NCBI GenBank assembly: GCA_048772705.1
Contig: JBLWGC010000213.1
Location: forward strand, 401,952-465,951
Length of the DNA stretch: 64,000 nt
Direction of reading: 5' to 3'
Source: Leidyana gryllorum EB-2025a
Lineage: Eukaryota > Apicomplexa
Positions 60,101 to 64,000 of this stretch are shown here, piece by piece. The notes beneath the pieces were generated by a model. The model saw only the letters and a list, made by a program, of their open reading frames with translations, had not been told where the DNA came from and did not search any database. Position numbers and translations under genes: made by a program. Numbering within the stretch: position 1 is the stretch's first letter; the number at the start of each line of letters is the position of its first letter.

Positions 60101-63100
60101 GCCAGTGTACGGAGTGGTGCCGGTCTGATAGGTTATCGTGCTGGAGCTTTCCTCGGAGCCAACCGGAGTGACAGTGACAACAGGCGCGGTGGTTGTGGAT
60201 GCCTCAGTAGACGGGCCAGTGTACGGAGCGGTAGTGTACGGAGCAGTAGTGGAAGCTTCGGTAGACGGGCCAGTGTACGGAGCAGTAGTGGAAGCTTCGG
60301 TAGACGGGCCAGTGTACGGAGCGGTAGTGGAAGCTTCAGTAGACGGGCCAGTGTACGGAGTGGTAGTGGAAGCTTCAGTAGACGGGCCAGTGTACGGAGC
60401 GGTAGTGGAAGCTTCAGTAGACGGGCCAGTGTACGGAGCGGTAGTGGAAGCTTCGGTAGACGGGCCAGTGTACGGAGTGGTAGTGGAAGCTTCGGTAGAC
60501 GGGCCAGTGTACGGAGCGGTAGTGGAAGCTTCGGTAGACGGGCCAGTGTACGGAGCGGTAGTGGAAGCTTCAGTAGACGGGCCAGTGTACGGAGCGGTAG
60601 TGGAAGCTTCAGTAGACGGGCCAGTGTACGGAGCGGTAGTGGAAGCTTCGGTAGACGGGCCAGTGTACGGAGCGGTAGTGGAAGCTTCGGTAGACGGGCC
60701 AGTGTACGGAGCGGTAGTGGAAGCTTCGGTAGACGGGCCAGTGTACGGAGCGGTAGTGGAAGCTTCGGTAGACGGGCCAGTGTACGGAGCGGTAGTGGAA
60801 GCTTCAGTAGACGGGCCAGTGTACGGAGCGGTAGTGGAAGCTTCGGTAGACGGACCAGTGTACGGAGCGGTAGTGGAAGCCTCAGTAGACGGGCCAGTGT
60901 ACGGAGTGGTAGTGGAAGCTTCAGTAGACGGACCAGTGTACGGAGTGGTAGTGGAAGCTTCGGTAGACGGGCCAGTGTACGGAGCGGTAGTGGAAGCTTC
61001 AGTAGACGGGCCAGTGTACGGAGCGGTAGTGGAAGCTTCGGTAGACGGGCCAGTGTACGGAGCGGTAGTGGAAGCTTCAGTAGACGGGCCAGTGTACGGA
61101 GCGGTAGTGGAAGCTTCAGTAGACGGGCCAGTGTACGGAGCGGTAGTGGAAGCCTCGGTAGACGGGCCAGTGTACGGAGCGGTAGTGGAAGCTTCGGTAG
61201 ACGGGCCAGTGTACGGAGTGGTGGTGGAAGCTTCGGTAGACGGGCCAGTGTACGGAGCGGTAGTGGAAGCTTCGGTAGACGGGCCAGTGTACGGAGCGGT
61301 AGTGGAAGCTTCGGTAGACGGGCCAGTGTACGGAGCGGTAGTGGAAGCTTCGGTAGACGGGCCAGTGTACGGAGCGGTAGTGGAAGCTTCAGTAGACGGG
61401 CCAGTGTACGGAGCGGTAGTGGAAGCTTCGGTAGACGGGCCAGTGTACGGAGCGGTAGTGGAAGCTTCGGTAGACGGGCCAGTGTACGGAGCGGTAGTGG
61501 AAGCTTCAGTAGACGGGCCAGTGTACGGAGCGGTAGTGGAAGCTTCGGTAGACGGGCCAGTGTACGGAGCGGTAGTGGAAGCTTCGGTAGACGGGCCAGT
61601 GTACGGAGCGGTAGTGGAAGCTTCGGTAGACGGGCCAGTGTACGGAGTGGTAGTGGAAGCTTCGGTAGACGGGCCAGTGTACGGAGCGGTAGTGGAAGCT
61701 TCGGTAGACGGGCCAGTGTACGGAGCGGTAGTGGAAGCTTCGGTAGACGGGCCAGTGTACGGAGCGGTAGTGGAAGCTTCGGTAGACGGGCCAGTGTACG
61801 GAGCGGTAGTGGAAGCTTCGGTAGACGGGCCAGTGTACGGAGCGGTAGTGGAAGCTTCGGTAGACGGGCCAGTGTACGGAGTGGTGGTGGAAGCTTCGGT
61901 AGACGGGCCAGTGTACGGAGCGGTAGTGGAAGCTTCGGTAGACGGGCCAGTGTACGGAGCGGTAGTGGAAGCTTCGGTAGACGGGCCAGTGTACGGAGTG
62001 GTAGTGGAAGCTTCAGTAGACGGGCCAGTGTACGGAGCGGTAGTGGAAGCTTCGGTAGACGGGCCAGTGTACGGAGCAGTAGTGGAAGCTTCGGTAGACG
62101 GGCCAGTGTACGGAGCAGTAGTGGAAGCTTCGGTAGACGGGCCAGTGTACGGAGCAGTAGTGGAAGCTTCGGTAGACGGGCCAGTGTACGGAGCGGTAGT
62201 GGAAGCTTCGGTAGACGGGCCAGTGTACGGAGCGGTAGTGGAAGCTTCGGTAGACGGGCCAGTGTACGGAGCTGTAGTGGAAGCTTCGGTAGACGGGCCA
62301 GTGTACGGAGCGGTAGTGGAAGCTTCGGTAGACGGGCCAGTGTACGGAGCGGTAGTGGAAGCTTCGGTAGACGGGCCAGTGTACGGAGCGGTAGTGGAAG
62401 CTTCGGTAGACGGGCCAGTGTACGGAGCGGTAGTGGAAGCTTCGGTAGACGGGCCAGTGTACGGAGTGGTAGTGGAAGCTTCAGTAGACGGGCCAGTGTA
62501 CGGAGTGGTAGTGGAAGCTTCGGTAGACGGGCCAGTGTACGGAGCAGTAGTGGAAGCTTCGGTAGACGGGCCAGTGTACGGAGCGGTAGTGGAAGCTTCG
62601 GTAGACGGGCCAGTGTACGGAGCGGTAGTGGAAGCCTCGGTAGACGGGCCAGTGTACGGAGCGGTAGTGGAAGCCTCGGTAGACGGGCCAGTGTACGGAG
62701 CGGTGGTGGATGCCTCAGTAGACGGACCAGTGTACGGAGTGGTGGTGGATGCCTCAGTAGACGGGCCAGTGTACGGAGCAGTAGTGGAAGCTTCGGTAGA
62801 CGGGCCAGTGTACGGAGCGGTAGTGGAAGCTTCGGTAGACGGGCCAGTGTACGGAGCGGTAGTGGAAGCTTCGGTAGACGGGCCAGTGTACGGAGCGGTA
62901 GTGGAAGCTTCGGTAGACGGGCCAGTGTACGGAGCAGTAGTGGAAGCTTCGGTAGACGGGCCAGTGTACGGAGCGGTGGTGGAAGCTTCGGTAGACGGGC
63001 CAGTGTACGGAGTGGTGCCGGTCTGATAGGTTATCGTGCTGGAGCTTTCCTCGGAGCCAACCGGAGTGACAGTGACAACAGGCGCGGTGGTTGTGGATGC

Positions 63101-64000
63101 CTCAGTAGACGGGCCAGTGTACGGAGCGGTAGTGGATGCCTCAGTAGACGGGCCAGTGTACGGAGCGGTAGTGGAAGCTTCGGTAGACGGGCCAGTGTAC
63201 GGAGCAGTAGTGGAAGCTTCAGTAGACGGGCCAGTGTACGGAGCGGTAGTGGAAGCTTCGGTAGACGGACCAGTGTACGGAGCGGTAGTGGAAGCTTCGG
63301 TAGACGGGCCAGTGTACGGAGCGGTAGTGGAAGCTTCGGTAGACGGGCCAGTGTACGGAGCGGTAGTGGAAGCCTCAGTAGACGGGCCAGTGTACGGAGC
63401 GGTAGTGGAAGCTTCGGTAGACGGGCCAGTGTACGGAGCGGTAGTGGAAGCTTCGGTAGACGGGCCAGTGTACGGAGCGGTAGTGGAAGCTTCGGTAGAC
63501 GGGCCAGTGTACGGAGCGGTAGTGGAAGCTTCAGTAGACGGGCCAGTGTACGGAGCGGTAGTGGAAGCCTCGGTAGACGGACCAGTGTACGGAGCGGTAG
63601 TGGAAGCTTCGGTAGACGGGCCAGTGTACGGAGCGGTAGTGGAAGCTTCGGTAGACGGGCCAGTGTACGGAGCGGTAGTGGAAGCTTCGGTAGACGGGCC
63701 AGTGTACGGAGCGGTAGTGGAAGCTTCGGTAGACGGGCCAGTGTACGGAGCGGTAGTGGAAGCTTCGGTAGACGGACCAGTGTACGGAGCGGTAGTGGAA
63801 GCTTCAGTAGACGGACCAGTGTACGGAGCGGTAGTGGAAGCTTCAGTAGACGGGCCAGTGTACGGAGCGGTAGTGGAAGCTTCGGTAGACGGGCCAGTGT
63901 ACGGAGCGGTAGTGGAAGCTTCGGTAGACGGGCCAGTGTACGGAGCGGTAGTGGAAGCTTCGGTAGACGGGCCAGTGTACGGAGCGGTAGTGGAAGCTTC
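48113..64000 (-). CDS. giant Thr/Ser/Pro-rich mucin-like membrane protein, N-terminus beyond window
   Basis: The minus-strand frame is open from the window edge to TGA 48115..48113, about 5,296 codons, with no intron seen. Nearly all of it is a 13-residue repeat, PYTGPSTEASTTA (or TTT in place of TTA), in which six of 13 residues are Thr or Ser, so dense O-glycosylation is plausible. Rarer pieces are an 11-residue unit (TPYVQPTETTT) and a 25-residue spacer that occurs four times. The last 290 residues are non-repetitive and Ser/Thr/Glu-rich, then a membrane helix (LLIPILAATAGAVALVAAS) and a 45-residue tail ending AQNAEIAMFA. No ATG occurs in frame across the array, so the start lies to the right. 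The layout fits a surface or secreted adhesin or mucin with a C-terminal anchor. Antisense frames are also open but are by-products of the 39-bp period. Confidence 0.85.
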   Translation of the reverse strand, partial: EASTTAPYTGPSTEASTTAPYTGPSTEASTTAPYTGPSTEASTTAPYTGPSTEASTTAPYTGPSTEASTTAPYTGPSTEASTTAPYTGPSTEASTTAPYTGPSTEASTTAPYTGPSTEASTTAPYTGPSTEASTTAPYTGPSTEASTTAPYTGPSTEASTTAPYTGPSTEASTTAPYTGPSTEASTTAPYTGPSTEASTTAPYTGPSTEASTTAPYTGPSTEASTTAPYTGPSTEASTTAPYTGPSTEASTTAPYTGPSTEASTTAPYTGPSTEASTTAPYTGPSTEASTTAPYTGPSTEASTTTAPVVTVTPVGSEESSSTITYQTGTTPYTGPSTEASTTAPYTGPSTEASTTAPYTGPSTEASTTAPYTGPSTEASTTAPYTGPSTEASTTAPYTGPSTEASTTAPYTGPSTEASTTTPYTGPSTEASTTAPYTGPSTEASTTAPYTGPSTEASTTAPYTGPSTEASTTAPYTGPSTEASTTAPYTGPSTEASTTTPYTGPSTEASTTTPYTGPSTEASTTAPYTGPSTEASTTAPYTGPSTEASTTAPYTGPSTEASTTAPYTGPSTEASTTAPYTGPSTEASTTAPYTGPSTEASTTAPYTGPSTEASTTAPYTGPSTEASTTAPYTGPSTEASTTAPYTGPSTEASTTAPYTGPSTEASTTTPYTGPSTEASTTAPYTGPSTEASTTAPYTGPSTEASTTTPYTGPSTEASTTAPYTGPSTEASTTAPYTGPSTEASTTAPYTGPSTEASTTAPYTGPSTEASTTAPYTGPSTEASTTTPYTGPSTEASTTAPYTGPSTEASTTAPYTGPSTEASTTAPYTGPSTEASTTAPYTGPSTEASTTAPYTGPSTEASTTAPYTGPSTEASTTAPYTGPSTEASTTAPYTGPSTEASTTAPYTGPSTEASTTAPYTGPSTEASTTTPYTGPSTEASTTAPYTGPSTEASTTAPYTGPSTEASTTAPYTGPSTEASTTAPYTGPSTEASTTAPYTGPSTEASTTAPYTGPSTEASTTTPYTGPSTEASTTTPYTGPSTEASTTAPYTGPSTEASTTAPYTGPSTEASTTAPYTGPSTEASTTAPYTGPSTEASTTAPYTGPSTEASTTAPYTGPSTEASTTAPYTGPSTEASTTAPYTGPSTEASTTAPYTGPSTEASTTAPYTGPSTEASTTTPYTGPSTEASTTAPYTGPSTEASTTAPYTGPSTEASTTTPYTGPSTEASTTAPYTGPSTEASTTAPYTGPSTEASTTAPYTTAPYTGPSTEASTTTAPVVTVTPVGSEESSSTITYQTGTTPYTGPSTEASTTTPYTGPSTEASTTTPYTGPSTEASTTAPYTGPSTEASTTAPYTGPSTEASTTAPYTGPSTEASTTAPYTGPSTEASTTAPYTGPSTEASTTAPYTGPSTEASTTAPYTGPSTEASTTAPYTGPSTEASTTAPYTGPSTEASTTAPYTGPSTEASTTAPYTGPSTEASTTAPYTGPSTEASTTAPYTGPSTEASTTTPYTGPSTEASTTAPYTGPSTEASTTAPYTGPSTEASTTAPYTGPSTEASTTAPYTGPSTEASTTAPYTGPSTEASTTAPYTGPSTEASTTTPYTGPSTEASTTAPYTGPSTEASTTAPYTGPSTEASTTAPYTGPSTEASTTAPYTGPSTEASTTAPYTGPSTEASTTAPYTGPSTEASTTAPYTGPSTEASTTAPYTGPSTEASTTAPYTGPSTEASTTAPYTGPSTEASTTTPYTGPSTEASTTAPYTGPSTEASTTAPYTGPSTEASTTAPYTGPSTEASTTTPYTGPSTEASTTAPYTGPSTEASTTAPYTGPSTEASTTAPYTGPSTEASTTAPYTGPSTEASTTAPYTGPSTEASTTAPYTGPSTEASTTAPYTGPSTEASTTAPYTGPSTEASTTTPYTGPSTEASTTAPYTGPSTEASTTAPYTGPSTEASTTAPYTGPSTEASTTAPYTGPSTEASTTTPYTGPSTEASTTAPYTGPSTEASTTAPYTGPSTEASTTAPYTGPSTEASTTAPYTGPSTEASTTAPYTGPSTEASTTTPYTGPSTEASTTTPYTGPSTEASTTAPYTGPSTEASTTAPYTGPSTEASTTAPYTGPSTEASTTAPYTGPSTEASTTAPYTGPSTEASTTAPYTGPSTEASTTAPYTGPSTEASTTAPYTGPSTEASTTAPYTGPSTEASTTAPYTGPSTEASTTAPYTGPSTEASTTAPYTGPSTEASTTAPYTGPSTEASTTAPYTGPSTEASTTAPYTGPSTEASTTAPYTGPSTEASTTAPYTGPSTEASTTAPYTGPSTEASTTAPYTGPSTEASTTAPYTGPSTEASTTAPYTGPSTEASTTAPYTGPSTEASTTTPYTGPSTEASTTTPYTGPSTEASTTAPYTGPSTEASTTAPYTGPSTEASTTAPYTGPSTEASTTAPYTGPSTEASTTAPYTGPSTEASTTAPYTGPSTEASTTAPYTGPSTEASTTAPYTGPSTEASTTTPYTGPSTEASTTAPYTGPSTEASTTAPYTGPSTEASTTAPYTGPSTEASTTAPYTGPSTEASTTAPYTGPSTEASTTAPYTGPSTEASTTAPYTGPSTEASTTAPYTGPSTEASTTTPYTGPSTEASTTAPYTGPSTEASTTAPYTGPSTEASTTAPYTGPSTEASTTAPYTGPSTEASTTTPYTGPSTEASTTAPYTGPSTEASTTAPYTGPSTEASTTTPYTGPSTEASTTTPYTGPSTEASTTTPYTGPSTEASTTAPYTGPSTEASTTAPYTGPSTEASTTAPYTGPSTEASTTAPYTGPSTEASTTAPYTGPSTEASTTAPYTGPSTEASTTAPYTGPSTEASTTAPYTGPSTEASTTAPYTGPSTEASTTAPYTGPSTEASTTAPYTGPSTEASTTAPYTGPSTEASTTSPYTGPSTEASTTAPYTGPSTEASTTAPYTGPSTEASTTAPYTGPSTEASTTAPYTGPSTEASTTAPYTGPSTEASTTAPYTGPSTEASTTTPYTGPSTEASTTTPYTGPSTEASTTAPYTGPSTEASTTAPYTGPSTEASTTAPYTGPSTEASTTAPYTGPSTEASTTTPYTGPSTEASTTAPYTGPSTEASTTAPYTGPSTEASTTAPYTGPSTEASTTAPYTGPSTEASTTAPYTGPSTEASTTTPYTGPSTEASTTAPYTGPSTEASTTAPYTGPSTEASTTTPSTEASTTTPYTGPSTEASTTAPYTGPSTEASTTTPYTGPSTEASTTTPYTGPSTEASTTTPYTGPSTEASTTTPYTGPSTEASTTAPYTGPSTEASTTTPYTGPSTEASTTAPYTGPSTEASTTAPYTGPSTEASTTAPYTGPSTEASTTAPYTGPSTEASTTTPYTGPSTEASTTAPYTGPSTEASTTAPYTGPSTEASTTAPYTGPSTEASTTTPYTGPSTEASTTTPYTGPSTEASTTSPYTGPSTEASTTAPYTGPSTEASTTAPYTGPSTEASTTAPYTGPSTEASTTAPYTGPSTEASTTAPYTGPSTEASTTAPYTGPSTEASTTTPYTGPSTEASTTAPYTGPSTEASTTAPYTGPSTEASTTAPYTGPSTEASTTTPYTGQSTEASTTAPYTGPSTEASTTTPYTGPSTEASTTAPYTGPSTEASTTAPYTGPSTEASTTAPYTGPSTEASTTTPYTGPSTEASTTAPYTGPSTEASTTTPYTGPSTEASTTTPYTGPSTEASTTAPYTGPSTEASTTAPYTGPSTEASTTAPYTGPSTEASTTAPYTGPSTEASTTAPYTGPSTEASTTAPYTGPSTEASTTAPYTGPSTEASTTAPYTGPSTEASTTAPYTGPSTEASTTAPYTGPSTEASTTAPYTGPSTEASTTAPYTGPSTEASTTAPYTGPSTEASTTAPYTGPSTEASTTAPYTGPSTEASTTAPYTGPSTEASTTAPYTGPSTEASTTAPYTGPSTEASTTAPYTGPSTEASTTAPYTGPSTEASTTAPYTGPSTEASTTAPYTGPSTEASTTAPYTGPSTEASTTAPYTGPSTEASTTAPYTGPSTEASTTTPYTGPSTEASTTAPYTGPSTEASTTTPYTGPSTEASTTTAPVVTVTPVGSEESSSTITYQTGTTPYTGPSTEASTTAPYTGPSTEASTTAPYTGPSTEASTTAPYTGPSTEASTTAPYTGPSTEASTTAPYTGPSTEASTTAPYTGPSTEASTTTPYTGPSTEASTTAPYTGPSTEASTTAPYTGPSTEASTTAPYTGPSTEASTTAPYTGPSTEASTTAPYTGPSTEASTTTPYVQPTETTTTPYTGPSTEASTTAPYTGPSTEASTTAPYTGPSTEASTTAPYTGPSTEASTTAPYTGPSTEASTTAPYTGPSTEASTTTPYVQPTETTTTPYTGPSTEASTTTPYTGPSTEASTTTPYTGPSTEASTTTPYTGPSTEASTTAPYTGPSTEASTTAPYTGPSTEASTTAPYTGPSTEASTTAPYTGPSTEASTTTAPVVTVTPVGSEESSSTITYQTGTTPYTGPSTEASTTAPYTGPSTEASTTTPYTGPSTEASTTTPYTGPSTEASTTTPYTGPSTEASTTTPYTGPSTEASTTAPYTGPSTEASTTAPYTGPSTEASTTAPYTGPSTEASTTAPYTGPSTEASTTAPYTGPSTEASTTAPYTGPSTEASTTAPYTGPSTEASTTAPYTGPSTEASTTAPYTGPSTEASTTTPYTGPSTEASTTAPYTGPSTEASTTAPYTGPSTEASTTAPYTGPSTEASTTAPYTGPSTEASTTAPYTGPSTEASTTTPYTGPSTEASTTTPYTGPSTEASTTTPYTGPSTEASTTAPYTGPSTEASTTTPYTGPSTEASTTAPYTGPSTEASTTTPYTGPSTEASTTAPYTGPSTEASTTAPYTGPSTEASTTTPYTGPSTEASTTTPYTGPSTEASTTTPYTGPSTEASTTTPYTGPSTEASTTAPYTGPSTEASTTAPYTGPSTEASTTTPYTGPSTEASTTTPYVQPTETTTTPYTGPSTEASTTTPYTGPISEASTITAPVQPPETTTAIFSSPSTSRMSTTPYVQPTASTTTAGSTATDNTAASEPSSEATEIVVTHSTTSTPYVQPLKSSSIYTARTDDVSPTTPVAVTLESSSTFTWHSSVESSVSTMGVLDTTETEGVDTNETTLESGATELESTAPLSEEATTSAEEHSPDSSSQHTASQSSSTGFVIQPTKTSTEPRTRPPSMTLTTTSTRANQGPPTTSSTTTTAGTELLIPILAATAGAVALVAASAAASQMGLLPAPSAVATGTVSTAASEFAVPTREVAQNAEIAMFA
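48980..64000 (-). repeat. 39-bp coding minisatellite, about 375 units, continuing past window
   Basis: The unit is 39 bp, an exact multiple of three. Counting between landmarks gives about 38 units up to 50517, about 29 to 51711 (two of them 33 bp), 214 to 60120 (one cut to 27 bp near 54417), 72 plus a 15-bp duplication near 60230, and about 23 to the edge. Differences between units are few and recur at the same positions, as expected if the array is homogenised by unequal exchange. Every length change is a multiple of three. Confidence 0.95.
50517..63092 (-). repeat. four identical 75-bp spacers inside the array
   Basis: Spacers start at 50517, 51711, 60120 and 63018 and are each 75 bp (25 residues, including VVTVTPVGSEESSSTITY). 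All four look identical to the base and share the same flanks, a GTG/TGG boundary on one side and a GAT-GCC-TCA unit on the other. They divide the array into blocks of about 1.2, 8.4 and 2.9 kb. They carry TGATAG in the plus strand, which is what breaks the antisense open frames. Confidence 0.9.

Overview
This window comes from a gene-dense nuclear genome of a single-celled eukaryote. The most telling gene is an alveolin-like protein (10705..11710) with Val/Ile/Pro/Glu repeats, a family typical of the alveolate inner membrane complex. Together with a Josephin-UIM-UBX deubiquitinase and very short GT-AG introns (mostly 36-58 nt, usually starting GTGAG or GTAAG), it points to an alveolate. A perkinsid such as Perkinsus is my best guess, but no marker here proves the genus. 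TGA, TAG and TAA all end genes, so the code is standard. I saw no tRNA, rRNA, CRISPR array, transposon or virus-derived element.

Layout. 1..7594: the start of a decarboxylase gene of the ornithine decarboxylase type, a multi-pass membrane protein, a secreted copper monooxygenase (AA15-like LPMO), RPB12, a Ser/Pro-rich protein, a 57-aa membrane protein, ALG13 and aspartate aminotransferase. 7700..15608: six plus-strand genes head to tail with gaps of only 13-60 bp (VPS52, SmE, alveolin, CDC73, eIF3f, TFIIE-alpha). 15695..31721: mostly minus strand, with a very large unrecognised gene, an ITFG1/TIP-like FG-GAP protein and a myosin; a p24/TMED cargo receptor lies on the plus strand between the last two. 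31800..37468: an SNF2 ATPase, a Bax-inhibitor/lifeguard protein and ribosomal protein eS1. 37586..48112: a Josephin-UBX protein, two unrecognised or coiled-coil genes, a membrane-anchored aspartyl protease, an ERD2/KDEL receptor, a small orphan and a BolA protein. 48113..64000: the C-terminal part of one giant minus-strand gene made of about 375 copies of a 39-bp (13-aa) Thr/Ser/Pro repeat. It ends in a transmembrane segment and runs off the window.

The genes are mainly housekeeping: transcription (RPB12, CDC73, TFIIE-alpha, SNF2), splicing (SmE), translation (eIF3f, eS1) and secretory traffic or glycosylation (ALG13, VPS52, TMED, KDEL receptor). The secreted or surface proteins are the LPMO, the ITFG1-like protein, the protease and the giant repeat protein. 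Several genes (RPB12, SmE, TMED, Josephin-UBX, the 57-aa protein, the small orphan) are cut into exons too short to stand out as open frames; I found them by joining splice sites by hand. Neighbouring genes nearly touch, and in two convergent pairs the stop codons are 0 or 1 bp apart. Exon joins given with coordinates were checked for phase by hand; joins called unresolved were not.
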